Shown here: positions 50,942 to 59,916 of the stretch, one piece after another
Numbering within the stretch: position 1 is the stretch's first letter
Layout of the letters: each line of letters starts with the position of its first letter
Source: Pseudonocardia autotrophica
Lineage (GTDB): Bacteria; Actinomycetota; Actinomycetes; Mycobacteriales; Pseudonocardiaceae
Assembly: GCF_000717175.1 (NCBI RefSeq)
Contig: NZ_JNYD01000004.1
Span: forward strand, 310,001 to 374,000
Direction of reading: 5' to 3'
Length of the DNA stretch: 64,000 nucleotides
The notes under the pieces: generated by a model
The model's database searches: none
What the model was told of the DNA's origin: nothing
What the model saw: the letters and a program-made list of their open reading frames with translations, nothing else
Made by a program: the position numbers and the translations under genes

Positions 50942-53766
50942 CGGATTCCCTCCGTCGTCCCGTTCTGCGTCGCCGCGGTCCCGAGCGCCCCGTCTGGCGC
51001 CGCCCCGTTCTGCGCCGCCCCGTTCTGCGCCGCCCCGTTCGGAACGGCGCCGTGCTGCGCGGGGGCCGGGAACTCGACGTCGGCCGTGGTCACCCCGCCG
51101 GAGCCCACCTGCACCACCGACGCCACCGGCGCGTAGCCGCTGGCCGTGAGCGTGTAGGTCCCGCCGGGCAGGTTCTCGAAGACGAACGAGCCGTCCGGGC
51201 CGGTCACGGTCGACGCGACCACGGTGCCCCGCCCGTCGATCAGGGTGGCGAGCGCCTCGCCGACCCCGCGGCCGTCGCTCGCGGCCACCACCGTGCCGAC
51301 GAGCCGGGCCCGCCGGGGCAGCTCGACGTCGTGGTCGGTCACCAGCCCGGTCCGCAGCTCGACCGCCGCGGCGACCGGCGCGAACGTGGGCCCGGTGACG
51401 GTCAGCGTGTACCGCCCCTCGGGGACGCCCTCGAGCCGGTAGCGCCCGCCGGCGTCGGGCCGGCCGGTGGCGGCGACGTCGCCCCGCGCGTCGATCAGGG
51501 TGAGGGTCGCGTCGTCGATCGGCGTGCCCTCGGCGTCGCGGACGAGCCCGCGGACCGCGCAGGTGCCGGCGAGCGGGACGTCGTGCCGGACCGGCCGGTC
51601 GGCCACCGCCACCATCGCCGCGTACGGCTGGAAGGCGCCGGAGGTGGCGACGACGAGGTACGTGCCGCCGTTGGCCAGCGGGATGCGGTACCCGCCGTCC
51701 GGGCCGGTCACGGCGCGGCCCTCCTGGTGCCCGCCCGGGTCGGTGACGGTCACGACCGCCTCGGCCAGCCCGGTGCCGTCGGCGCGGTGCACGATGCCGT
51801 TGACCTCGGGTCCGGGGCCGTACCCGCCGGGAGCACCCCCCGCGGCCGGCTCGGCCGGCTCGGCCGGCAGGGGCGCCGGCTCCCCGACGAGGTGGTGCCG
51901 GCCGCCGTCGACGGGTCCCTGCCCGGTCCCGTTGCGCGCGGCCACGGCCTCGGCGACGGTGCGCGACCCGGCGTGCCCGTTGCCGGTGTGCCCGTTGCCG
52001 GTGTGCCCGTCGCCCGTGTGCAGGGCCTGGAACTCCTCGATCGGCTCGACGGCCGCGGTCACGGCCGCGGGGGCGGGCGGGGTGCCGGCCTCCTCGGCCA
52101 GCCGGGCCTGGGCGCCGGACATGGTGCGCAACGGCAACTCCTTGATGAACAGCACGATGACGAACGCCAGCGCGATCACGCAGGCGGCGACCAGGTAGGT
52201 GAGCGTCATCGAGTCGGTGAACCCGACCAGGAACGGCCGGGCGAGCCGGGCGTCGATCTGCTGCAGGAACGCGGAGTCGTTCAGCACGCCGGAGGCCGCG
52301 GACAGGTCGCCGGACTGCGCGCCCTGCACGATCTGCCGGTTGGCGGGGTCCGCGACGACCGCGGGGTCGGCGAGCGCCGAGCGGAAGACCTGTCCGGCGT
52401 CGCCCCGGAAGGCCGCCGTGATCTTGTCGCCGACCGTCGAGAACATGATCGACAGGAAGATGGCGGTACCGAGCGTGCCGCCCATCTGCCGGAAGAAGGT
52501 CGCCGACGCCGTCGCCACACCCATGTCCCGCGCGGGCACGGCGTTCTGCACGGCCAGGACCAGGGTCTGCATGCAGCACCCGAGCCCGAGGCCGAACATC
52601 GCCATGTAGAGGTCGAACTCCCACAGCGCGATGTCGACGCTGAGCCGGAAGTGCAGGATCACCAGTGCGCCGGCCATGAGCGCGGTGCCGATGATCGGGA
52701 AGATCTTGTAGTGCCCGGTCCGGGAGGTGACCTGGCCGGACACGATCGACGCCGTCATGATCCCGCCGACGAGCGGCAGCATCAGGAAGCCGGACTCCGT
52801 GGGGGTGACCCCGTGCACGATCTGCAGGAACTGGGGGAACAGCGCGATGCCGCCGAACATCCCCATGCCGATCACGACGCCGGCCATGCTGCTCAGGGTG
52901 AACACGCCGTTGCGGAACAGCCGCAGCGGGAGCAGGGCGTCGTCGCCGAAGCCGCGCTCGCAGAACACGAAGGCGATCAGGCCGATCGCGCCGACGATGT
53001 AGCAGACGATCGCCTGGTTGGAGCCCCAGCCCCACTCCCGGCCCTGCTCCGCGACGATCAGCAGCGGCACCAGGCCGATGGCCAGGGTGAGCGCCCCGGG
53101 CCAGTCGATGCGGTGCGGGCGCGGGGTGTGCGGGACGTTGAGGACCTTCGCCACGACCACCAGGGCGACGGCGCCGATCGGCACGTTGACCAGGAAGATC
53201 CAGCGCCAGCCGTCGATGCCGGCGATCGTGGCCTGGCCGGAGAACACGCCGCCGATGACCGGGCCGAGCACGCTCGACGTGCCGAACACGGCGAGCATGT
53301 AGCCCTGGTAGCGGGCCCGCTCCCGCGGCGGCACGATGTCGCCCAGGATCGTCAGGGCCAGCGCGAACAGGCCGCCGGCGCCGAGGCCCTGCACCGCGCG
53401 GAAGCCCGCGAGCATGTACATCGACGTCGAGAAGGTGCACAGCACCGAGCCGACGAGGAAGATCGAGATCGCGGTGAGGAACAGCGGCTTGCGGCCGAAG
53501 ATGTCGGAGAGCTTGCCGTAGAGCGGCGTGCTGATCGTGCCGGTGATCAGGAACGCGGTCGTGGCCCAGGCCTGCTGGGAGAGCCCGCCCAGGTCGTCGG
53601 CGATGGTGCGGATGGCGGTCGAGACGACGGTCTGGTCCAGCGCGGCCAGGAACATGCCGAGCATGAGGCCGATCAGGATCGTCACGATCTGCTTGTGCGA
53701 CAGCTCACCGCCCCGGTCGGTCGGAGGGGCCGGCCGCGCGGGCGCGGCGGCGGCTGGGCTGGTCAT
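50938..53766 (-). CDS. DHA2 MFS exporter fused to carboxypeptidase-regulatory-like domains
   Basis: 942 residues, about 400 more than usual. Residues 1-530 are a 14-helix DHA2 exporter (LAALDQTVVSTAIRTIADDL, GKLSDIFGRKPLF motif A, FLVNVPIGAVAL). After a linker with GDGHTGNGHTGNGHAG repeats come three transthyretin-like domains (for example GIVHRADGTGLAEAVVTVTD; GLVRDAEGTPIDDATLTLID; GTVVAASDGRGVGEALATLI) and an Asn/Ala-rich tail. The added domains are presumably cytoplasmic. ATG 53766 overlaps the MarR stop. Confidence 0.9.
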   Translation of the reverse strand: MTSPAAAAPARPAPPTDRGGELSHKQIVTILIGLMLGMFLAALDQTVVSTAIRTIADDLGGLSQQAWATTAFLITGTISTPLYGKLSDIFGRKPLFLTAISIFLVGSVLCTFSTSMYMLAGFRAVQGLGAGGLFALALTILGDIVPPRERARYQGYMLAVFGTSSVLGPVIGGVFSGQATIAGIDGWRWIFLVNVPIGAVALVVVAKVLNVPHTPRPHRIDWPGALTLAIGLVPLLIVAEQGREWGWGSNQAIVCYIVGAIGLIAFVFCERGFGDDALLPLRLFRNGVFTLSSMAGVVIGMGMFGGIALFPQFLQIVHGVTPTESGFLMLPLVGGIMTASIVSGQVTSRTGHYKIFPIIGTALMAGALVILHFRLSVDIALWEFDLYMAMFGLGLGCCMQTLVLAVQNAVPARDMGVATASATFFRQMGGTLGTAIFLSIMFSTVGDKITAAFRGDAGQVFRSALADPAVVADPANRQIVQGAQSGDLSAASGVLNDSAFLQQIDARLARPFLVGFTDSMTLTYLVAACVIALAFVIVLFIKELPLRTMSGAQARLAEEAGTPPAPAAVTAAVEPIEEFQALHTGDGHTGNGHTGNGHAGSRTVAEAVAARNGTGQGPVDGGRHHLVGEPAPLPAEPAEPAAGGAPGGYGPGPEVNGIVHRADGTGLAEAVVTVTDPGGHQEGRAVTGPDGGYRIPLANGGTYLVVATSGAFQPYAAMVAVADRPVRHDVPLAGTCAVRGLVRDAEGTPIDDATLTLIDARGDVAATGRPDAGGRYRLEGVPEGRYTLTVTGPTFAPVAAAVELRTGLVTDHDVELPRRARLVGTVVAASDGRGVGEALATLIDGRGTVVASTVTGPDGSFVFENLPGGTYTLTASGYAPVASVVQVGSGGVTTADVEFPAPAQHGAVPNGAAQNGAAQNGAAPDGALGTAATQNGTTEGIR

Positions 53767-54260
53767 CGGGGGTCCCCCTCGGTCGTGCGCTGGAGATCGG
53801 CGACGAAGCGGCCCAGCAGGTCGGCGAACTGGCCGCGGGACTCGGGGGTCCAGTCGGCCAGGGCGTCGACGAGCTGGCCGGCCCGGCGCCGTCGTTCGGT
53901 GTCGAGGACCCGGTGGCCCTCGGTGGTCGCGGCGAGCAGACTGGCGCGGCCGTCCTCGGGGTCGGCGCGGCGCTCGACGAGCCCGGACCGGACCAGGCCG
54001 GCGACCTGCCGGCTGATGGTCGACGGGTCCGCGCACATCGCCGCGGCGATCTCCCCGGAGCGCTGCGGGCCCTCGGTGGCCAGCCGCGCGAGCAGCGGGA
54101 ACGCCGCCGTCTCGAGCTCGGCCCGGTAGGCCGGGGCCACCCGCTTGACCAGCCGCATGAGCATCACGATCTGGTGCACCAGCCGGTCGGCGACGTCGAT
54201 GTCCCGGTCGTCGAGGGTCCGGTCGGAGAGCGGGGGCGCGCCGTCGATCTCGGCCGTCAT
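53763..54260 (-). CDS. MarR-family repressor
   Basis: 165 residues. Winged helix RSGEIAAAMCADPSTISRQV near 68-87 and the wing ERRADPEDGRAS, with N- and C-terminal dimer helices. It is first in an operon with the MFS exporter and YceI protein, all by 4-nt overlaps. ATG 54260 follows AGGAGCAGGC. A perfect 7+3+7 palindrome over the -10 is the likely autoregulatory operator; it probably senses a drug-like ligand exported by its neighbour. Confidence 0.92.
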   Translation of the reverse strand: MTAEIDGAPPLSDRTLDDRDIDVADRLVHQIVMLMRLVKRVAPAYRAELETAAFPLLARLATEGPQRSGEIAAAMCADPSTISRQVAGLVRSGLVERRADPEDGRASLLAATTEGHRVLDTERRRRAGQLVDALADWTPESRGQFADLLGRFVADLQRTTEGDPR

Positions 54261-54291
54261 GCCTGCTCCTGAAGGTCTCTTTACCTGTACT

Positions 54292-54325
54292 TTGCGTGTA
54301 TCACGCAACGAGTTGCTCTACGCAA
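54292..54325 (-). promoter_or_regulatory. MarR-operon promoter with MarR-type operator
   Basis: Minus strand: TTGCGT (54325-54320), 17-nt spacer, GATACA (54302-54297). The palindrome TTGCGTGTATCACGCAA (54292-54308) overlaps the -10; a weaker TTGC and GCAA pair at 54313-54325 sits on the -35. Confidence 0.75.
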
Positions 54326-54412
54326 GCATGGACCCGCGCGGGCCTCCCGCGCAAAGCGATTACCCCCTTCTCGGCGGTGATCCGCACCACCGGGCCGGGT
54401 TACCGTGCCCCC

Positions 54413-55660
54413 GTGGCGCGGCCGACGGTGGTGGAGAACGTCTTCGATCCCCGGGTGTTCGCCCGCGGCGTCCCGCACGAGGCGCTGCGCCGGCTGCGGG
54501 ACGAGGCGCCGGTCTCCTGGCAGGAGGAGCACGAGGTCGGCATCTGGCCGGCCGGCCCGGGCTACTGGGCGGTGACCCGCTACGACGACGTCCGGCACGT
54601 GCTGCGCAGCCCGGCCGACTTCTCGTCGTCGCTCGGGGCCACGCAGATCCGCGACCCCGACCCGGCCGACCTGCCGTTCATCCGCCGGATGATCCTCAAC
54701 ATGGACCCGCCCGAGCAGGTGCGGCTGCGCACGCTCGTGACCGGCGCGTTCACCCGCCGCCGGCTGGAGCGGTTCGCGGCGACCGTGCGGGAGCGGGCCG
54801 CCGCGCTGCTCGACGGCGTGGCGGCGCGGGGGAGCTGCGACCTGCCCGCCGACGTCACGGACGACTTCCCGCTGCAGAACCTCGCCGACCTGCTCGGCGT
54901 GCCCGCCGCGGACCGCGCGCAGCTGCTGCACTGGACGAACCGCGTGATCGGCTACCAGGACCCCGAGCACGCCCAGGTCGTGCTCGACGCCGACGGTCGC
55001 CCGGTCAACCCGCGCTCGCCCGCGCAGCTCGCGGACATGTTCGCCTACGCCGAGGAGCTGGCCGAGGCCAAGCGCCGGCACCCGGCCGACGACGTCATGA
55101 CCGCCCTGGTGCAGGCGGAGGTCGACGGCGAGCGGCTCACCGACGCCGAGCTCAAGATGTTCTTCTTCCTGCTCGTCATCGCGGGCAACGACACCGTCCG
55201 CAGCGCCCTGCCGGGCGGCGTGCTGGCGCTCGTCGAACACCCGGGGGAGTACGCCCGGCTGCGCGCCGATCCTGGCCTGCTGCCGGGGGCGATCGAGGAG
55301 ATGCTGCGCTGGCACCCGCCGGTGCTGACGTTCCGCCGCACGGCCGCCCGGGACCTGGAGCTCGGCGGGCAGGCGATCGCGGCGGGGGACAAGGTCGTCG
55401 TCTACCACGTGTCCGCGCACTACGACGAGCGCCGCTTCCCCGACCCGCACCGCTTCGACATCGGCCGCACGCCCAACGACCACCTCGCCTTCGGGCAGGG
55501 GCCGCACCTCTGCCTGGGCGCGGCGTTCGCCCGGCTGCAGCTGCGGGAGTTCCTCACCGAGTTCCTCACCCGGCTGCCGCACGTGGAGCTCGCGGGCGAG
55601 CCGCGGCGGCTGACCTCGAACTTCATCAACGGCGTCACCCGGCTGCCGCTGCGCTGGTGA
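54413..55660 (+). CDS. Cytochrome P450 (bacterial class)
   Basis: 415 residues. Heme ligand Cys in FGQGPHLCLGAAFARLQ near 357, I-helix oxygen-binding segment IAGNDTVRSALPG, K-helix EMLRWHPP (ExxR) and the DPADLPF-type N-terminal part. Soluble, with no redox partner adjacent. GTG 54413 lies six nt after TACCGT. It is divergent from the MarR gene; the shared region of about 150 bp could make it part of the same regulon. Substrate unknown. Confidence 0.93.
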   Translation: MARPTVVENVFDPRVFARGVPHEALRRLRDEAPVSWQEEHEVGIWPAGPGYWAVTRYDDVRHVLRSPADFSSSLGATQIRDPDPADLPFIRRMILNMDPPEQVRLRTLVTGAFTRRRLERFAATVRERAAALLDGVAARGSCDLPADVTDDFPLQNLADLLGVPAADRAQLLHWTNRVIGYQDPEHAQVVLDADGRPVNPRSPAQLADMFAYAEELAEAKRRHPADDVMTALVQAEVDGERLTDAELKMFFFLLVIAGNDTVRSALPGGVLALVEHPGEYARLRADPGLLPGAIEEMLRWHPPVLTFRRTAARDLELGGQAIAAGDKVVVYHVSAHYDERRFPDPHRFDIGRTPNDHLAFGQGPHLCLGAAFARLQLREFLTEFLTRLPHVELAGEPRRLTSNFINGVTRLPLRW

Positions 55661-55867
55661 CCCCCGTCCAGGCCGTGTCTCCCAACCCGCCACCACCGCT
55701 CCCGGCGCCCACGCCGTCCCCGCCGGCGTTGCCGGGCCACCCGAATACGCCCGGTATGAGGGCAGCCCGGCTGCCTTGCCGGGAACAACGTGGATCACCG
55801 GGCCCGGCGGCGCCAGGTCGAGAGACACGGCCTAGTCTCCGCCGCAGCGATCACGGGAGGCGTGCCA

Positions 55868-56401
55868 ATGGGTCGGACGGGCCGGATCGGGAGTGCGGTC
55901 ACGGGGTTCGCGTGCGTGCTGGCGTTCGCCGGATGCGCCCAGCCGGGCCAGCTCGGCCAACCCGCCCCGGCCCCCACCGCGGCCCCTGCTCCCGGTGCCC
56001 CGGCCGCCGCGAGATCAGCGGCCCCGGCCGGTCCGCAGACGGTCGGGCAGGGCGTCGTCGACATCCCGCTGCGGTTCCGGACCCCGGCGCCCGCCGACTA
56101 CACCGTGCGGACCCTCGACCTCGCCCCGGGCGGGGCCCTCGGCTGGGAGACCCACCCCGGCACCGAGCTGACCCTGCTCGACGCCGGGCAGGTCGCGGTG
56201 CAGGAGGCCGGCGCCTGCGCGCCGCGGGTGCTCGCGCCGGGCCAGGTCGCCGTGGTGGGCGAGGGGGTGGCGCACGTCGTGCGCAACATCGGCACGGAGC
56301 CCGCCAGGCTGGTCGTCACCAGCTTCCTCGCCCAGGGCGCGCCCGCGGCCACCCCGGTGCCCTCGGCGTGCCCGGAGGAGCCCCCGGCCGCCACCGGATA
56401 A
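55868..56401 (+). CDS. Cupin-domain lipoprotein
   Basis: 177 residues. Lipoprotein signal: VTGFACVLAFAGCAQ, with the acylated Cys at residue 23. A Pro/Ala linker follows, then a small cupin barrel (WETHPGTELTLLDAGQVAV, GEGVAHVVRNIGTEPARLVV) with His residues in the usual metal positions. It is anchored outside the membrane; ligand unknown. ATG 55868 follows GGGAGG. A hairpin terminator begins 4 bp after the stop, so it is a single-gene unit. Confidence 0.83.
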   Translation: MGRTGRIGSAVTGFACVLAFAGCAQPGQLGQPAPAPTAAPAPGAPAAARSAAPAGPQTVGQGVVDIPLRFRTPAPADYTVRTLDLAPGGALGWETHPGTELTLLDAGQVAVQEAGACAPRVLAPGQVAVVGEGVAHVVRNIGTEPARLVVTSFLAQGAPAATPVPSACPEEPPAATG

Positions 56402-56404
56402 CGA

Positions 56405-56428
56405 TCCGGCGCTCCAGCCTGCGCCGGA
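56405..56428 (+). terminator. Hairpin terminator of the cupin lipoprotein gene
   Basis: TCCGGCGC (56405-56412) and GCGCCGGA (56421-56428): perfect 8-bp stem, 8-nt loop, no U-run. Confidence 0.6.
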
Positions 56429-56486
56429 CGACACCACCCCCTACGATCGCGCGATCTGAGCCGACGACGTCTCAGGAGCGTGTCCC

Positions 56487-57899
56487 ATGGCGAACGGGTC
56501 CGAGTTCGACCGGCGACGGTTCCTCCAGGTCACGGGGCTGGCGGCGCTCGGGGGAGCGCTCGTCGCCTGCGGGGGAGGGGGCGGCGGGGGTGCCCCTGCG
56601 CCCACCCAGGCCGCCCCGCCGGGCACCTTCACCCCGCCGTCGACGTCGTTGAGCGGCGCCCTCTCCCTGCTCATGTGGAGCCACTTCGTCCCGGCGCACG
56701 ACGCCTGGTTCGACCCGTGGGTGAAGGACTGGGGTTCCAAGGTCGGGGTGGCCGTGACCGTCGACCACATCAACTACGCCGAGCTGCCCGCCCGCACGCA
56801 GGCCGAGATCCAGGCGAAGCAGGGCCACGACCTGATCCTGCACATCGCGCCGGTGCCGCAGTACGAGCCGAGCGTGCTCGACCTCACGGACGTCGTGACC
56901 GAGGCGGAGAAGCGGCACGGCACCCAGCTGGACCTGTGCCGCCGGTCCAGCGTCAACCCGACGACGCGGAAGTTCTTCGCCTACGCCCCCGCCTGGGTGC
57001 CGGACCCGGGTGACTACCGGCAGAGCCTGTGGGCGCCCGTCGGGCTGGCGAACGGCCCCGCCAGCTGGGACGACCTGCTGCGCGGCGGCGCGGAGATCAA
57101 GCGCACCCAGGGCGTGCAGCTCGGCGTCGGGATGTCGCAGGAGATCGACTCCAACATGGCGGGCCGGGCGCTGCTGTGGTCGTACGGGGCGTCGATCCAG
57201 AACGAGGCCGAGGAGGTCGTGCTCAACTCGCCGGAGACCGTCGAGGCCGTGGCGTTCATGAGCCGGCTCTACCAGCAGGCGATGACGCCGGAGGTGTTCT
57301 CCTGGAACGCGGCGTCGAACAACCAGGGCCTCGCCGCCGGGCAGCTGTCCTACATCCTCAACTCGATCTCGGCGTGGCGGACCTCCCAGGAGACCGATCC
57401 GGAGACGGCGCACGACATCTTCTTCACCGCCCCGCTGCGCGGGCCCGCGGACGCCCGGGCCGCCAGCCACGTCATGTACAACTGGATCGTCCCGAACCAC
57501 GCCACCAACCCCGCCGCGGCCAAGGAGTTCCTGCTCCACTACACGGCGAACCTCGACGTGGTCGCCTGGCAGTCGAAGCTCTACGACTTCCCGGCCTACC
57601 CGGACGTGGTGCCCGACCTGAAGAAGTGGCTCGACGCCGACCCGTTCGGCGCCCAGCCCCCGGGCAAGCTCGCGCTGCTCGGCGACGCCGTCAGCTGGAG
57701 CACCAACGTCGGCTACCCGGGCACGGCGAACACGGCCGAGGGCGAGGTCTTCGCGACCTTCGTCATCCCCAACATGTTCGCCCGGGCGGCGCGCGGGGAG
57801 GTCAGCGCCCAGCAGGCGGTGGCCGACGCCGAGGCGCAGGTCACGCCGATCTTCGACAACTGGCGGGCCCGCGGCCTGATCGGCACCGGCGGGCGCTGA
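56487..57899 (+). CDS. ABC importer solute-binding lipoprotein, Tat signal
   Basis: 470 residues. Twin-arginine signal DRRRFLQVTGLAALGGALVACG with lipobox Cys near residue 28; a Gly/Ala linker follows. The mature protein is a family 1 (sugar-type) binding protein: SLLMWSHFVPAHDAWFDPWV, ANTAEGEVFATFVIPNMFAR. ATG 56487 follows CAGGAGCG. First gene of a four-gene importer. The ligand is probably a sugar or sugar-phosphate but cannot be named. Confidence 0.9.
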   Translation: MANGSEFDRRRFLQVTGLAALGGALVACGGGGGGGAPAPTQAAPPGTFTPPSTSLSGALSLLMWSHFVPAHDAWFDPWVKDWGSKVGVAVTVDHINYAELPARTQAEIQAKQGHDLILHIAPVPQYEPSVLDLTDVVTEAEKRHGTQLDLCRRSSVNPTTRKFFAYAPAWVPDPGDYRQSLWAPVGLANGPASWDDLLRGGAEIKRTQGVQLGVGMSQEIDSNMAGRALLWSYGASIQNEAEEVVLNSPETVEAVAFMSRLYQQAMTPEVFSWNAASNNQGLAAGQLSYILNSISAWRTSQETDPETAHDIFFTAPLRGPADARAASHVMYNWIVPNHATNPAAAKEFLLHYTANLDVVAWQSKLYDFPAYPDVVPDLKKWLDADPFGAQPPGKLALLGDAVSWSTNVGYPGTANTAEGEVFATFVIPNMFARAARGEVSAQQAVADAEAQVTPIFDNWRARGLIGTGGR

Positions 57900-57900
57900 C

Positions 57901-58938
57901 GTGGCCACGGTCGAGGTCCGCGACCTGCACAAGCACTTCGACGCGGGACGGGTGCGCGCCGTGGACGGCGTCGACGTCGCGACCTCCGACGGCGAGTACC
58001 TGGTGCTGCTCGGCCCCTCGGGCTGCGGCAAGACCACCCTGCTGCGCACCATCGCCGGGCTGGAGGAGCCGTCGAGCGGCGACGTCGTGATCGACGGCCA
58101 GGTGGTCACCGGGCTGCCGCCGCGGGCCCGGCGGATCGCGATGGTGTTCCAGAGCTACGCGCTCTACCCGCACAAGAGCGTGCTGGCCAACATCGTGTTC
58201 CCGCTGCGGGCGGCCGGTGTCCCGCACGGCGACCGCGAGCAGAAGGCCCGGCGCGCCGCGGGCATGCTCGGGATCGAGCACCTGCTGGGCCGCAAGCCCC
58301 GCCAGCTCTCCGGCGGCGAGCGCCAGCGGGTCGCCCTGGCCAGGGCCCTGGTCCGCGACCCCTCGGTGTTCCTGCTCGACGAGCCGCTGTCCAACCTCGA
58401 CGCCAAGCTGCGGACCAGCGCCCGCGACGAGCTCAAGCGGTTCCAGCAGGACATCCGGGCGACCACGGTCTACGTCACGCACGACCAGAGCGAGGCGATG
58501 GGGCTCGGGGACCGGATCGCCGTCATGTCCCAGGGCCGGGTGCGCCAGATCGGCAGGCCGGTGGAGGTCTACGACGACCCGGCGGACACCTTCGTGGCGA
58601 CCTTCATCGGCTCGCCGCCCATGAACCTCGTGCCCCGCGGCGACGTGCTGGTCGGCTTCCGCCCCGAGCACCTGCTGCCGGTGGAGAACGTGCCCGGCGA
58701 GCGCGTCACGGTGACGCTGGAGGTGCAGCGGATGGAGTACCTGTCCGGCGACCGGCACGTCTACGGCACCGTCGACCTGGGTGCGGGCCCGACGCGGGTG
58801 ATCGCCCGGCTCCCGGCCACGGTCGACACGCCCCTCGCCGCGGGCGAGCGGCACGGGTTCGCGGTGCCGGTGCGCCGGCTGCGGTTCTTCGACGAGGACT
58901 CGGGGCTGCGCACGGACCCCGTCCCGGTCCGGACCTGA
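57901..58938 (+). CDS. ABC importer ATPase (MsmK/UgpC type)
   Basis: 345 residues. Walker A GPSGCGKTTLL, Q-loop VFQSYALYPH, signature LSGGERQRVALARAL, Walker B VFLLDEPLSNLDAKL, switch His in VTHDQSEAM. A C-terminal TOBE-type domain (FIGSPPMNLVPRG, VGFRPEHLL) is typical of sugar importers. GTG 57901 is one nt after the binding-protein stop. It energises the two permeases that follow. Confidence 0.95.
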   Translation: MATVEVRDLHKHFDAGRVRAVDGVDVATSDGEYLVLLGPSGCGKTTLLRTIAGLEEPSSGDVVIDGQVVTGLPPRARRIAMVFQSYALYPHKSVLANIVFPLRAAGVPHGDREQKARRAAGMLGIEHLLGRKPRQLSGGERQRVALARALVRDPSVFLLDEPLSNLDAKLRTSARDELKRFQQDIRATTVYVTHDQSEAMGLGDRIAVMSQGRVRQIGRPVEVYDDPADTFVATFIGSPPMNLVPRGDVLVGFRPEHLLPVENVPGERVTVTLEVQRMEYLSGDRHVYGTVDLGAGPTRVIARLPATVDTPLAAGERHGFAVPVRRLRFFDEDSGLRTDPVPVRT

Positions 58939-58941
58939 GCG

Positions 58942-59913
58942 ATGACCGGCCCAGGCGGAGCACCCCCGGCGGCCACGCGGCCCGCCGGTCCCGCCGCGGA
59001 GCGGGAGCGGCCGGCGCCCACCCGGTACCGGCGCCGCCTCACCGACCGGGACGGTGCCCTGGCCTGGCTGTTCCTGGCTCCGGCGGTGGTCTACATCCTG
59101 GCGCTGGTCGGGGTGCCGTTCCTGCTGGCCGTGGCCTTCAGCTTCTCCGACGTCACCGGCGGCGACCCGAGCTTCGACTGGACCGGGCTGCAGAACTTCG
59201 GGCGCGTCTTCGCCGACCCGGTCTTCTGGCGCGCACTGCGCAACACCCTCGTCTTCACCGCGCTGTCGATGGTCTTCATCGTGCTGTTCGGGAAGGTGCT
59301 CGCCAACGTCCTGATCGCCGACTTCCGCGGCCGGTGGCTGGTGCGCTTCCTCGTGCTCCTGCCCTGGACCACGCCGGTGGCGCTGTCCACCATCACCTGG
59401 CTCTGGATGCTCGACTCGGTGTTCTCCCCGATCGACTGGGTGCTGCGCCAGGTCGGCCTCATCCAGGCCAACATGTTCTACCTGGGCCGGCCGACCCTGG
59501 CGATGGCCTCGGTGATCGCGGTGCACGTCTGGCGGCTGGTGCCGCTGGCCGCGGTGATCATGATGGCCGGTCTGCTGTCGATCCCGAAGGACGTTCAGGA
59601 ACAGGCGCTGGTCGACGGCGCGGGCTACTGGCGGCGGATGGTCGAGATCACGATCCCGCTCACCGCGCCGGTCATCGCGATCTCGGCACTCTTCGGGGCG
59701 ATCTTCACCTTCACCGACATGACCGTCGTCTACGTCCTCACCCGCGGCGGCCCGACCAACGAGACGCAGGTGCTCGCCAGCTGGGCGTTCTTCCGCGGCA
59801 TCGAGGGCGGCGACGTCGGGCAGGGCGCGGCGATCGCGCTGTTCCTGTTCCCGCTGCTGCTCGCGGCGGCGATCGCGATCCTGCGCGCGGTCCGCCGGAT
59901 GGAGGTGAGCTGA
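58942..59913 (+). CDS. Sugar-type ABC permease (MalF/UgpA-like)
   Basis: 323 residues; six to seven transmembrane helices. The coupling helix with the EAA-like loop is QEQALVDGAGYWRRMVEITI near 215. The N-terminal 40 residues are Pro/Ala/Arg-rich and cytoplasmic. ATG 58942 is 3 bp after the ATPase stop. It pairs with the second permease to form the channel. Confidence 0.94.
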   Translation: MTGPGGAPPAATRPAGPAAERERPAPTRYRRRLTDRDGALAWLFLAPAVVYILALVGVPFLLAVAFSFSDVTGGDPSFDWTGLQNFGRVFADPVFWRALRNTLVFTALSMVFIVLFGKVLANVLIADFRGRWLVRFLVLLPWTTPVALSTITWLWMLDSVFSPIDWVLRQVGLIQANMFYLGRPTLAMASVIAVHVWRLVPLAAVIMMAGLLSIPKDVQEQALVDGAGYWRRMVEITIPLTAPVIAISALFGAIFTFTDMTVVYVLTRGGPTNETQVLASWAFFRGIEGGDVGQGAAIALFLFPLLLAAAIAILRAVRRMEVS

Positions 59914-59916
59914 GCC

